64,000 bases of DNA from Sphingomonas radiodurans (lineage in GTDB: Bacteria > Pseudomonadota > Alphaproteobacteria > Sphingomonadales > Sphingomonadaceae), in assembly GCF_020866845.1 (NCBI RefSeq), contig NZ_CP086594.1, positions 1,612,001 to 1,676,000 on the forward strand. Direction: 5' to 3'. This document shows, one piece after another, positions 26,688 to 35,754 of the stretch (positions are counted from its first letter, which is position 1; each line of letters begins with the position of its first letter). The notes below the pieces were generated by a model. The model had not been told where the DNA came from, did no database searches, and saw only the letters and a list, made by a program, of their open reading frames with translations. Both the position numbers and the translations under genes were made by a program.

Positions 26688-28057
26688 CAGCCGCGCTCGT
26701 CGATCAAGCGGATCGGCTTCTGCCGCACGTCGATCTGCGTCAACGACGCGGTGCCGCCAGGCGTCGTGAACTCGACCCGCACTTCGACACCGAGCCCCCG
26801 GCGCAATATCGCCGCGATCTCGCCACGGTCACTGTCGCCGCGGCTTTCGAGCAGCACGACCATGTCTTCGCGCTGGGTCGCGGGATCGCGCACCATGCGG
26901 CAGACGAACTCTCCCGTCAGATCGGGGCGGTTCTCGATGATCGCGCCGATCGCGTGCGGGAACACGTTGATACCGCGCAGCTTGACCATATTGTCGCTGC
27001 GGCCCTTGAAGCCGGCGATCCGCTTGAAGACGATACCGGTGTCGCTTTCGCCCGACAGTTCGTGCGTGATGTCGTGCGTATTGAAGCGGATGCACGGGGC
27101 GATATCGTCCTTGTAGAGGCACGTGACGACCATATCCCCGGTGCCGCCCGCCTCGACCGCCGCGCCGGTATCGACGTCGAGCAGTTCGAGATATTGGGCG
27201 TCTTCCCAGACGTAGAGGCCGTTGCGGTCCGGCCCTTCCCCGGCAATCGCGCCGGTGTCTCCGACGCCATACCAATCGAACGCCTTCGCGCCGCCCCAAG
27301 CGGCCTCCACCGCGGCGCGATCCTCTGTCCCGAGATGGGCGAAGATCATCCGCACGCCGAGTTGCTCGAGAATACCCTCGTCGCGCGCAACATCGGCCAG
27401 CTTGCGCAGATAATCGATGAACCCGACGAGCACGGTGACGCCGAAGTCGGCCATCAGCCGTACCTGATTGATCGACCGCGTCTCGATCCCCGTTCCGGCC
27501 GACAGGAAGATCGAGTTGGTGTAGCGCGTCACCGCCTCGCGGATGTAATGCCCGCCGTTGATCATGCCGTGGCCGTAGACCGACTGGACGACATCAGACG
27601 GCTTCAGCCCCTGCCAGCGGTACATGCGTCCGACGAGCAGATTGGGAACCTCGCGTCCCTTCGGACCGAACAGCAAGGGTTGCGGGCGACCGGTGGTGCC
27701 CGACGTGGTGTGAAAGATCACCGGCGGATGATCGTCACCCTCGATCCCGGCGAAATCGCCCAGCGGCGGATAAGCGGCGACCGAGGCCATTACGTCCGAC
27801 TTGTCGTACGTCGGCAGCTTCGTGATGTCCGCCAGGCCATTGATATCGCCCGCTTCGATCCCTTTCGCGCCCCACAGGCGCCGGTAGAACGGAATCTGCC
27901 ATCCGCGCTGCATCAAGCGGCGGAACTGTGCATCCTGGATCGCGAACAATTCGTCGCGGCTCATCCCCTTATAGCGTGCTTCGAACGCGTCGCCGATCGG
28001 ATAGGCCCGGAGCAATGCCTTGGCGTCGATCGCCTCGAAATAGGTCGGGAAGGTCAT
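26687..28057 (-). CDS. Phenylacetate-CoA ligase-family (PaaK-like) acyl-CoA synthetase
   Basis: 456 residues from ATG 28057. Adenylate-forming enzyme: P-loop TTSGTTGRPQPLLFG (about 117-131), YGVGDTG, and the PaaK C-terminal signature SDNMVKLRGINVFP. It activates a carboxylate with CoA and ATP. ATGA overlap with the upstream MmgE/PrpD gene. Confidence 0.87.
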   Translation of the reverse strand: MTFPTYFEAIDAKALLRAYPIGDAFEARYKGMSRDELFAIQDAQFRRLMQRGWQIPFYRRLWGAKGIEAGDINGLADITKLPTYDKSDVMASVAAYPPLGDFAGIEGDDHPPVIFHTTSGTTGRPQPLLFGPKGREVPNLLVGRMYRWQGLKPSDVVQSVYGHGMINGGHYIREAVTRYTNSIFLSAGTGIETRSINQVRLMADFGVTVLVGFIDYLRKLADVARDEGILEQLGVRMIFAHLGTEDRAAVEAAWGGAKAFDWYGVGDTGAIAGEGPDRNGLYVWEDAQYLELLDVDTGAAVEAGGTGDMVVTCLYKDDIAPCIRFNTHDITHELSGESDTGIVFKRIAGFKGRSDNMVKLRGINVFPHAIGAIIENRPDLTGEFVCRMVRDPATQREDMVVLLESRGDSDRGEIAAILRRGLGVEVRVEFTTPGGTASLTQIDVRQKPIRLIDERG

Positions 28058-29373
28058 GCCGCCTCCGGTTGCGTGAAATAGGCCAGGGGATCGTCGAACA
28101 GGCGCGGATCGACGGCGGGGTTTGCCAGTTCGCGTGCGAGATCGCGTTTGGCGGTGGCTGCACTGGCGTCGAGCGGTGCGGCGGGGCTGCCGTACGTGTC
28201 CGCGATCGTGCGTTCGATGCGGGCGCCGTCGGTGCGGACAACGGTCAATTTCTGCGGTGACAGCGCGTTCGGATCGGGATTGTCGTCGACCGTGACGGTC
28301 ATGCGGCCAGCCAATGACAGCAGCTTGGGGTCGGCGAAGCTCTCGGCCGTGACGCGGCGCGGGTCGATGCGTCCGTCGCACAACATCAGCGCCGCGAGGA
28401 AGGGCAGGCAGAGCCGCGCATAAGCCGGCGTCATGTCCGGGGTCGGAGCGCGGCCGACGAGGCGCGCGATCAGCGGCGGGACATGCGCGTGGATCGCGGC
28501 GACCGTGTCCGGCGCCACCGCTGTTTCGCGCATCAGGTCTGCCAGCGTGGCAAGCGTCGCGTGACTGGCGCGGCCCGAGGGATAGGGCTTGGTGCTGACT
28601 TCCGCGATGCGCCAGACGTTGCCGAGATCGCGCCTATAGCTCGCCAGATCGCCATCATCGATCAGCTTGAAATAGCCGAACGGCCCTTCGAGCGCGTCGT
28701 GCGGCCCGGTCAGCCCGGCACGGACCAGATCGACCGCGCTGATCGCGGCGCGCGCGGCAGTCGCGACCTGGAGGGGGAGCGCGACCGAGCCCTCGACATG
28801 CGCCTGCATCGTCCCTGCGCAGGCGGAATACGCGAGGCCGAGAACGTCGTCGAATTGCGCGCGCGAGAGGCGCTCGATCCGGGCAACCGCGAGGGCGCCG
28901 CCGATGCAGCCGGCGGTGGCCGGGCGGAAGAAGCGCAGCGCGCTGGTCGCGGCGATGCCGAGCCCGCTGGCGATATCGACACCGACCGCAATCGCGCCGA
29001 GCGCCTCATCCGCACTGCACCCGCGGCGGCGATCGATCGCCGCGCCGACCGCGGCAGTAACGACCGACAAGGCATGGACCACGGCCGCTTCGTGAACCGA
29101 ATCCCATTCGAGGCAGTGGATCGCAAAGCCGTTGAAGAAGGCGGCGGATGGCGCGGGAAGACGTTCGGCGCGGTCGAGCAGCCGCGCCGCATCGCCAACG
29201 CCCCAGCTCGCGACGGCGGCACGAACGGCCTGCGCGGCGGGCGACGCGGCACCGGCCGCTCCCACGGCTAGCGTGTCGGCGAGCAGACGGCGTGTGTGAT
29301 CGCGTACGTCGGCGGACAGCCGATGATCGGCGTGCGCGAAATCGAGCAAGGCGGTTGTCGCGCTCACGCCCAT
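28054..29373 (-). CDS. MmgE/PrpD-family protein (second of tandem pair)
   Basis: 439 residues from ATG 29373 (a GTG at 29367 would give a GTGA overlap). PrpD-type helical domain with FFNGFAIHCLEWDSVHEAAVVH, RFFRPATAGCIGGALAVA and KPYPSGRASHATLATL. Family members are 2-methylcitrate dehydratase, cis-aconitate decarboxylase and epimerases of iminodisuccinate. The active-site His/Lys pattern appears present (STKPYPSGR). It acts beside a paralogue. Confidence 0.82.
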   Translation of the reverse strand: MGVSATTALLDFAHADHRLSADVRDHTRRLLADTLAVGAAGAASPAAQAVRAAVASWGVGDAARLLDRAERLPAPSAAFFNGFAIHCLEWDSVHEAAVVHALSVVTAAVGAAIDRRRGCSADEALGAIAVGVDIASGLGIAATSALRFFRPATAGCIGGALAVARIERLSRAQFDDVLGLAYSACAGTMQAHVEGSVALPLQVATAARAAISAVDLVRAGLTGPHDALEGPFGYFKLIDDGDLASYRRDLGNVWRIAEVSTKPYPSGRASHATLATLADLMRETAVAPDTVAAIHAHVPPLIARLVGRAPTPDMTPAYARLCLPFLAALMLCDGRIDPRRVTAESFADPKLLSLAGRMTVTVDDNPDPNALSPQKLTVVRTDGARIERTIADTYGSPAAPLDASAATAKRDLARELANPAVDPRLFDDPLAYFTQPEAA

Positions 29374-30599
29374 GCCGCGATCCACGCGCGCGCTTCATCC
29401 GGGTCGTTACTGTCGAGCGCGGCTGCGAGCGCGGCGTCGATCCCCGCCCCGTCCACGCCGCCCCAGGCAAGCAATGCACGCGCCTTGGCGACGATGGCGT
29501 CGCGATTCATCGGTCGTTCGGGATCGCCCAAGGTGTCGATCAGGACGACCTCGCCGCGCTCGCTGCGGACCGACGCACCGAAATGCGCCGGGTAACGCGC
29601 GGTAAAGCCAGCGTCCTCGCGCACCGTCACGTGCGCTCGTGCGTCCGCCAAGGCGTCGAAGCTGTCGGGCTCGAAATCGGTTAAGGTGGGCTCGCCGCGT
29701 TCGGTGACGATCGCAACCGCGTGCTGCAGCGAGAACTTCGCTTCGATCACGCTGCTCGGCGTTTGGCGGTCGCAGAAGGTGATCGCGTCGGCGTAGGTCG
29801 CAACCTCGATCGCGCCGAGCAACTGCCCCCGACGCTTCAGCTCCAGCGCGGCTTCAATCGCCGGATGCGCATGCCGGCACGCACCCCATGGCTTGAAGCT
29901 GACTTCCTCGATCCGCCATCTGTCTCCCAGCATCAACGGGCGCGGCGCATCGCACGTCGCGGCGTGCAGGCCGAGCGGGCCGTCGAGGATAGCGCGCGGG
30001 CCGGTGACACCCTGCGCCGCAAGCCGGGCAGCGCGCAGGCCAGTTTCGACTGCCTGGACGATATGCCATTGCTTGGCATCGTTGGGCTCGCGGCGCATCT
30101 GCCACAGCCCACCCGCCACCGATCCAGCGAGGCCGAACGCGGCGACATAATCGTCGGGCGTAGCATCATTCAGGCTTGCGGCGGTTGCTGCCGCGCCGAA
30201 CCCACCCGCGGTCGCACTAATATGGAAGAAGGCGTAGTGGCGCGCGTCGAACGTCGCGCCGATCGCGATCATCGCCTCGTATCCGCGGACGGCAGCATCC
30301 AGCAGCACGCCCATGTCGCGTACCCCGCTTAGTAGCGCGGTGGGCCAGACGACGGGGCCGGGATGGAGGATGGCTCCGCGATGGACGTCGTCCATTTCCA
30401 TCAGATTGCCCAACCACGCCGCGCGTTCGAGCGCCGGCTCGCCGCGCAACTTGCTTGCGAGTGGGGATCGGCGCGCAGCCCCGACGCAGCCGAGCCAATC
30501 GAGCAGGTGCATTCGCGCAAGATCCCGCGATGCCGCATCGACCGGGCGCATGAGATGCACCGTAAGCCGTTCGGTCAGCGTGAGGCTATCGCTGCTCAC
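29364..30599 (-). CDS. MmgE/PrpD-family protein (first of tandem pair)
   Basis: 411 residues from GTG 30599 (GTGA overlap with the CaiB-type gene). A divergent PrpD fold (LARMHLLDWLGCVGAARRS, HPGPVVWPTALLSG, HISATAGGFGAAATAA, FKPWGACRHAHPAIEA). The two adjacent proteins are clearly different in sequence and may form a heteromer or catalyse successive steps. An upstream TTG at 30632 is in frame but less likely. Confidence 0.78.
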   Translation of the reverse strand: MSSDSLTLTERLTVHLMRPVDAASRDLARMHLLDWLGCVGAARRSPLASKLRGEPALERAAWLGNLMEMDDVHRGAILHPGPVVWPTALLSGVRDMGVLLDAAVRGYEAMIAIGATFDARHYAFFHISATAGGFGAAATAASLNDATPDDYVAAFGLAGSVAGGLWQMRREPNDAKQWHIVQAVETGLRAARLAAQGVTGPRAILDGPLGLHAATCDAPRPLMLGDRWRIEEVSFKPWGACRHAHPAIEAALELKRRGQLLGAIEVATYADAITFCDRQTPSSVIEAKFSLQHAVAIVTERGEPTLTDFEPDSFDALADARAHVTVREDAGFTARYPAHFGASVRSERGEVVLIDTLGDPERPMNRDAIVAKARALLAWGGVDGAGIDAALAAALDSNDPDEARAWIAAWA

Positions 30600-31675
30600 G
30601 CGCCCAGTTCCGGTGCGCGTGCGGGAGACCAATGCTCGCCGGCAAAGCGGATCGGGGGTGCCAGATGGTGCGCGCCATTGGCTTCGACCAGCAAGCCGCG
30701 CTCGCCGATGTGCGGTGCGCGCAATGCCTCGGCGAAATCGAGGACCGGCGCGAACGCGACGTCACGGTGAGTGAACCAAGCGGTCCATTCGTCGCGTGTG
30801 CGCGTCGCGAACGTCGCGCGCAGGAACGCCATGACGGGAGCTTGCCCAGCCCCCGCCTCGCCTTCGGCCGACGCGATCAGGTCGGGTCGGCCGAGCGCGG
30901 TCAGCAGCGTGCGGACGAATTTCGCCTCGCGCCCGCCAAGGGCGACATGACGACCGTCGGCGGTGGCATAGACCTGATAGAAAGCCGCGCCGCCGAGCGA
31001 GCGTTGCGTCGCGGAGCGCGGCGGCTCGCCGCCCGCCAGCGCGCCGCCCGCGATGTGGACGCACCACGGCAACAGCGAATCGAACATCGCGATGTCGAGG
31101 TAATCGCCGCGCCCGGTCTGCGCGCGGCCCAGCAGCGCCATCAACACCGCGGACAAGGCCGTCAGCCCAGCGGCCATGTCCGCCGCCGGGACGCCGGGGA
31201 CGACGGGCGCGCCGTCGGCGCCGTCATTGACCGACAGGAAGCCCGCGAGCGCCTGCACCACCATATCGTGCGCGGGATGGTCCGCCAGCGGCCCTGACTG
31301 GCCGAAGGCACTGACCGAACAATAGACGACCCGCGGCGCGCGCTGCGCCACCAAATCCGGCGCGAAGCCGAGCCGCGCCATGACGCCGGGGCGAAAGCCT
31401 TCCACGAACACGTCGGCGCTTTCGACCAGCGCCCACAATTCGGCCTTGCCCGCATCGGTCTTGAGATCGATGACGCGGCTCTGCTTGCCGCGGTTGAGAT
31501 TGCGGAACCACACCGACTGGCCGTTCTCGAACGGCGCCATGCCGCGTACCGGATCACCCGCGGGCGGCTCGACCTTGATGACCTCGGCGCCCTGGTCGGC
31601 CATCATCACCGTCATCATCGGGCCCGGCAGGAACTGCGAACAGTCGACCACGCGGATACCCGACAATTTGCCCAT
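30596..31675 (-). CDS. CaiB/BaiF-family CoA transferase
   Basis: 359 residues. Type III CoA transferase with N-terminal GIRVVDCSQFLPGPMMTVMMADQGAEVIKVEPP and VESADVFVEGFRPGVMARLG. The catalytic Asp lies in the ADMAAGLTA region. Transfers CoA between acids without ATP. TGATG coupling with the next CaiB gene upstream. Confidence 0.88.
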   Translation of the reverse strand: MGKLSGIRVVDCSQFLPGPMMTVMMADQGAEVIKVEPPAGDPVRGMAPFENGQSVWFRNLNRGKQSRVIDLKTDAGKAELWALVESADVFVEGFRPGVMARLGFAPDLVAQRAPRVVYCSVSAFGQSGPLADHPAHDMVVQALAGFLSVNDGADGAPVVPGVPAADMAAGLTALSAVLMALLGRAQTGRGDYLDIAMFDSLLPWCVHIAGGALAGGEPPRSATQRSLGGAAFYQVYATADGRHVALGGREAKFVRTLLTALGRPDLIASAEGEAGAGQAPVMAFLRATFATRTRDEWTAWFTHRDVAFAPVLDFAEALRAPHIGERGLLVEANGAHHLAPPIRFAGEHWSPARAPELGA

Positions 31676-32880
31676 CAGACGATGCCGTCGCGGCGCAGCG
31701 TCGCGATCTCGTCGGTATCAAAGCCGGCTTCGGCCAGCACCGCATCGGTATCCGCGCCAAGCAAAGGTGCGGCACGGTTTGGCAACCGCGCGCCGTCGAG
31801 GCTGATCGGGTTGGCGAGCACCTTCATGGCGGCGCGATCGTTGTGCGAGACCTCGTCAACCATGCCGGTTTCCGCGAGGAACGGGCTGTCCAACGCGCCA
31901 TCTAGGCCATGCACCGGCGCGACCGGCATCTGGCCCTGCAGGGCATCCAGCCAGAATGCCGTCGGCTGTTTGGAGAAGACTGCGTCGAGTTCGTTGGTCA
32001 GCGCATCGCGGTTGGCCGTGCGATCGGCGGGTGCGGCAAAGCGCGGATCGGTGGCGAGATCGGACTGCCCGATGCGATCGAGCAGCACCGTCCAGAATTT
32101 CGGCAGTTGCGCCATCACGAAGATCCAGCCGTCGGCGGTGCGAAACAACTGGCTGGGCGTGACCGAAGGGTGGCTCGACCGCGGCGTGCGCGTCACCACA
32201 TCACCCTCGTTCATGTACCACATCGCGGGATAGGTGGTCTGGTGAAGCGCGGCGGACAGCAGGTCGACATCCACGTCGCGCCCGAGGCCGGTGTCCTTGG
32301 CCGACAGCAGCGCAGCGAGGAGCCCGACCGACATCATCGTGCCCGTCATGAAGTCGACCATCGACAGGCCAAAGCGCGTGGGCGGTCCGTCAGGCTCGCC
32401 GGTCAGCGACAGGAAGCCCGCCTCCGCCTGCATCAGATAATCATAGCCGGGCCACTTCTCGCGACTGTTGCCGCGCCCATAAGCGGACAGATGCGCACAG
32501 ACGATCGCGGGATTGACGTCCTTCAGCGCGTCGTAAGTGAGCCCAAGCTTTGCGGGCAGATCGCCGCGCTGGTTGTTCGCCACGGCATGGCTGCGCGCGG
32601 CAAGGCGGCGGAATACCTCCTGTCCGGCCGCGCTCTTCAGATCGAGCGTGATCGAGCGCTTGTTGAGATTGAAGGTCTGGAAGAACAGGCTCTCGTTCGG
32701 GCGCAGGAAATGCGGCCCGACGGCGCGCGCCGTATCGCCGAACGCCGGCGACTCGATCTTGACAACATCGGCGCCAAGCTGCGCGAGGAACATCGTGCCG
32801 TATGGCGCGGCGCCATATTGTTCGGCGGAGAGGATACGATAGCCGGCAAGCGGCAATGGGCGGGCAGGCGCATCGTTCAT
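31675..32880 (-). CDS. CaiB/BaiF-family CoA transferase
   Basis: 401 residues from ATG 32880. Same family as the previous gene but a different branch: YRILSAEQYGAAPYGTMFLAQLGADVVKIESP, NLNKRSITLDLKSAAGQ, and the catalytic Asp in GLSMVDFMTGTMM. Three CaiB genes occur in the cluster, so several acids are exchanged. Confidence 0.88.
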   Translation of the reverse strand: MNDAPARPLPLAGYRILSAEQYGAAPYGTMFLAQLGADVVKIESPAFGDTARAVGPHFLRPNESLFFQTFNLNKRSITLDLKSAAGQEVFRRLAARSHAVANNQRGDLPAKLGLTYDALKDVNPAIVCAHLSAYGRGNSREKWPGYDYLMQAEAGFLSLTGEPDGPPTRFGLSMVDFMTGTMMSVGLLAALLSAKDTGLGRDVDVDLLSAALHQTTYPAMWYMNEGDVVTRTPRSSHPSVTPSQLFRTADGWIFVMAQLPKFWTVLLDRIGQSDLATDPRFAAPADRTANRDALTNELDAVFSKQPTAFWLDALQGQMPVAPVHGLDGALDSPFLAETGMVDEVSHNDRAAMKVLANPISLDGARLPNRAAPLLGADTDAVLAEAGFDTDEIATLRRDGIV

Positions 32881-34058
32881 GCCGGGTTCCGCTTCACCCA
32901 CTGTTTGGAGATGATGATGCGCTGCATCTCGTTGGTGCCCTCGCCGATGCACATCAGCAGCGCGTCGCGATAATAACGCTCGATCTCATATTCCTTGGAA
33001 TAGGCATATCCGCCGTAGATGCGCATCGCCTCTTCCGCGTTCCGGACCGCCGCTTCCGACGCGAAATACTTCGCCATGCCCGCCTCCATGTCGCACCGGT
33101 CGCCGCGATCATAGGCCTCGGCGGCATCGAACGTCAGCAGCCGTGCGGCGCGGGCGCGCGTCACCATCTCGCCAAGCTTCAGCTGGATCGCCTGATGCTC
33201 GGCGATCGGCTTGCCCATCGTCTCGCGCACCTGCGCATATTCGGTCGCCAGCCGCAGCGCGCCTTCTGCCAGCCCCACGCCGCGCGCCGCGACATTGATC
33301 CGGCCCAGCTCGAGCCCGCCGGTCGCCTGGTAAAAGCCCTGTCCCTCGACGCCACCGATCAGATTGGCGGCGGGGATACGATAATCCTCGAACACCAGTT
33401 CGGCGGAATCGATCGACTTGTAACCAAGCTTGTCGAACTTCTTGCCGACGCTGAACCCCTCGCCCTTCGGCGCGATGAAGAGGCTCATTCCCTTGTAGCG
33501 CGGATCGGCGGTGGGATCGGTCTTCACCAGCAGCGCAAAGCAGCTGCCGTTGATGCCGTTGGAAATCCACGTCTTCGTGCCGTTGATGACGTAATCGTCA
33601 CCATCGCGGATAGCGGTCGTGCGGATCGCTTGCAGGTCGGTTCCGGCATTGGGCTCGGTCAGCGCAAGCCCGCCGCGGATTTCGCCGCTCGCCAGCCGCG
33701 GCAGCCATTCGCGCTTCTGTTCCTCGGTGCCGAACCGCTCGATCGCGACCGCGAGCATCAGATGCGAGTTGAAGATGCCCGTAACCGCCATCCAATAGGA
33801 AGAGATCAGCGAGACGATCTTCACGTACGTGACGGCCGGCAGCCCGAGCCCGCCATATTCCGGGTCGATCACTGCGCCGAACAGGCCGAATTCGGCCATC
33901 TGTTTGACGATCGCCGCCGGCCAGATGTCGCCGTGATCGTGCGCGACGACGACCGGGCGGACATCGCGCTCGATCCAGCGCGCGATCATGTCGAGCAGCG
34001 CGGCTTCCTCTTCGGGCGGCAAAGCGGCGACGGGCATGCGGGTTTCCTGGTTGCTCAT
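32877..34058 (-). CDS. Acyl-CoA dehydrogenase
   Basis: 393 residues from ATG 34058. FAD flavoprotein: LALTEPNAGTDLQAI, ISNGINGS, GEGFSVGKKFDKLGYKSIDSAELVFEDYRIP, RIYGGYAYSKEYEIERYYRDA and CIGEGTNEMQRIII. The catalytic Glu position lies in the C-terminal half (EYEIERYYRD/GEGTNE region). Introduces a double bond alpha to the CoA ester. Confidence 0.9.
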   Translation of the reverse strand: MSNQETRMPVAALPPEEEAALLDMIARWIERDVRPVVVAHDHGDIWPAAIVKQMAEFGLFGAVIDPEYGGLGLPAVTYVKIVSLISSYWMAVTGIFNSHLMLAVAIERFGTEEQKREWLPRLASGEIRGGLALTEPNAGTDLQAIRTTAIRDGDDYVINGTKTWISNGINGSCFALLVKTDPTADPRYKGMSLFIAPKGEGFSVGKKFDKLGYKSIDSAELVFEDYRIPAANLIGGVEGQGFYQATGGLELGRINVAARGVGLAEGALRLATEYAQVRETMGKPIAEHQAIQLKLGEMVTRARAARLLTFDAAEAYDRGDRCDMEAGMAKYFASEAAVRNAEEAMRIYGGYAYSKEYEIERYYRDALLMCIGEGTNEMQRIIISKQWVKRNPA

Positions 34059-34066
34059 CTGATCAA

Positions 34067-34576
34067 TCAATCGTCCACCGGGCCGAAGCCACGCTTCCAG
34101 ATCAGCATCGTCCGCTTGAACGTGCACACGACATCACCGTGCTGATTGACGCCTTTGGTATGCACGGTGACGATGCCCTGCTCGGGCCGCGAGCTCGACT
34201 CGCGTTTCTCCAGCACTTCGCTTTCGGCGTACAGCGTATCGCCGGGGAACAGCGGGGCAGTCAGCCGGATCTCGTCCCAGCCCAGGTTCGCGACCGCCTT
34301 CTGGCTGAGATCCGACACGCTCATGCCGACCATGAGCGCGACCGTCAGCGGCGAGCAGACCAGCGGCTTGCCGAACTCCGTCTTGCGGGCGAACTCGTAA
34401 TCGAAGTGCGCCGGGTGCGTGTTCATCGTCAGCAGCGTGAACCAGACGTTGTCGGCATCGGTGATCGTCCGGCCTGGCCGGTGTTCGTAGATGTGGCCGA
34501 CGACGAAATCCTCGTAGGCGCGGCCGAACACCTCGCGGAACCGGCCGGGTGAGACTTCCCTTGTCCCCTCACGCAT
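34067..34576 (-). CDS. MaoC-like hydratase
   Basis: 169 residues. Hot-dog fold with YEHRPGRTITDADNVWFTLLTMNTHPAHFDY, the hydratase motif with Asp and His. It resembles mesaconyl-CoA / itaconyl-CoA hydratases of the MaoC family. Eight-base overlap with the aldolase gene. Confidence 0.85.
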   Translation of the reverse strand: MREGTREVSPGRFREVFGRAYEDFVVGHIYEHRPGRTITDADNVWFTLLTMNTHPAHFDYEFARKTEFGKPLVCSPLTVALMVGMSVSDLSQKAVANLGWDEIRLTAPLFPGDTLYAESEVLEKRESSSRPEQGIVTVHTKGVNQHGDVVCTFKRTMLIWKRGFGPVDD

Positions 34577-35399
34577 TCTTTCTGCTCCCCTGATGGTCTG
34601 ACTGGGCGAGGATGCGGTTCAGCCGGCGCATCACTGGCGCCTCCAGCATCCGGCCGTTGAAGCGAATGGCACCCCCGCCTGCGGCTGCGAACGCGGCGAC
34701 CGCCGCGCGTGCGTCGGCCACTTCCGCGGCGGTCGGGCGCAATATGCCGTTGATGGTGTCGATCTGCGTCGGATGGATCGCAGCCTTCGCTTGAAACCCC
34801 ATCGCCTTGGCGCGGCGCGTTTCCTCGGCGAGGCCCTCGGCGTTCGCAAGGTCGATGAACGGCACGTCGATCGCGGGCTTGCCCGCCTCCGCACAGCCGA
34901 GCAGGAAAGCGCCACGGGCCGCCAGCAGCGGCTCCCAGGCAAGCTCGACGCCAAGCTCGGCAGACATGTCGCCCCCACCGAACATCACGGCAGCCACCGA
35001 AGGCTCGCTCGCGATGCGTGCGGTTTGGCGCAGTCCGGCGGGCGTTTCGATCAGTGGGACGAGCGCGACGCCCGGCAGTATGCTCGCCACGATTCGCACG
35101 TCGGCGGCGGATGCGATCATCGGCAGCAACAACAACGCTGGTCGATGAGGATGATCGACCAGCGCAAGCAAGTCGCGCAGGCCCTCGACCGTACCGATCG
35201 AGTTGATCCGCAGACACAGGCGCGGCGAGGCATCGAGTGCCGCAATTGCATTCACACGAGCCGCCGCCTTCGCCGCCGCGGGCACCGAATCCTCGAGATC
35301 GATGCACACCACGTCGGCATCGCTGTCCAGCGCCCGCACGATTCGCGTCGGCGTCGCGGCCGATACGAACAGAAGCGACGAGAGAAAGGCTGCGGACAA
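34569..35399 (-). CDS. HpcH/HpaI (CitE-like) CoA-ester lyase, first gene of the 19-gene operon
   Basis: 276 residues from a TTG at 35399, with GGTGG just upstream. The frame stays open to 35441, but that start lies inside the operator. TIM-barrel lyase: LLFVSAATPTRIVRALDSDADVVCIDLEDSV, LRINSIGTVEGL and VPLIETPAG, and FGGGDMSAELG supply the metal site. Similar proteins split citramalyl-CoA or malyl-CoA. Paired with MaoC and CaiB it recalls the itaconate/mesaconate pathway (CoA transferase - hydratase - lyase). Confidence 0.82.
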   Translation of the reverse strand: MSAAFLSSLLFVSAATPTRIVRALDSDADVVCIDLEDSVPAAAKAAARVNAIAALDASPRLCLRINSIGTVEGLRDLLALVDHPHRPALLLLPMIASAADVRIVASILPGVALVPLIETPAGLRQTARIASEPSVAAVMFGGGDMSAELGVELAWEPLLAARGAFLLGCAEAGKPAIDVPFIDLANAEGLAEETRRAKAMGFQAKAAIHPTQIDTINGILRPTAAEVADARAAVAAFAAAGGGAIRFNGRMLEAPVMRRLNRILAQSDHQGSRKNA

Positions 35400-35429
35400 G
35401 GTTCCACCCCGATTGGCTAGACCATAGAG

Positions 35430-35441
35430 TTGTCCGGACAA
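35430..35441. promoter_or_regulatory. TTGTCCGGACAA operator 1
   Basis: Perfect 12-bp palindrome 30 bases upstream of the TTG at 35399, i.e. in the promoter of the leftward 19-gene operon. See operators at 35690, 47136, 54009 and 55838. The inner GT-CCGG-AC matches the GT(N)AC symmetry favoured by HutC-type GntR regulators. Confidence 0.8.
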
Positions 35442-35521
35442 TATGGTTTGGTCAAGATATTTCTACGGCACACGCGAACTTGTCGCCTCAAGGCAGGTGA
35501 TTGGCGCTGCAGGTGCCACCG

Positions 35522-35606
35522 AAACGGACAAAAGCCGTTTGATATGAATGGTATAGTGCCGCTTGATCGAAGCGGAGTCGATAAGGATCGTGGATTATCA
35601 AACGGC
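35522..35606. repeat. Nested alternative inverted repeats between two operators
   Basis: GCCGTTTGATA (35534-35544) is perfectly matched by TATCAAACGGC (35596-35606). Inside lies another hairpin, CCGCTT (35559-35564) / AAGCGG (35570-35575). CCGTTT (35535-35540) can also pair with upstream AAACGG (35522-35527). AAACGG thus occurs on both sides of one CCGTTT, allowing mutually exclusive hairpins. This occupies the middle of the 355-base divergent region between the first genes of the two main operons. No other gene is seen there. Confidence 0.6.
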
Positions 35607-35662
35607 GATCCGTACCGCAAAGAGCTGATTTTCGAGTGTCTTCGAAGTGTCAATTTTGGCGC

Positions 35663-35701
35663 TTGACAAGCCAAGGCATAAACGAGAACTTGTCCGGACA
35701 A
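35663..35701 (+). promoter_or_regulatory. TonB-receptor promoter with TTGTCCGGACAA operator 2
   Basis: A consensus -35 TTGACA (35663-35668) lies upstream of a perfect operator copy (35690-35701). The operator overlaps the expected -10/start region (17 bases after the -35). A repressor bound here would block initiation. The receptor ATG is at 35755. Confidence 0.7.
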
Positions 35702-35754
35702 ATAGAACAAACTGCCGCAGGGGATCTTGTTCAGAACCTTAGGGGGAATAGGTC

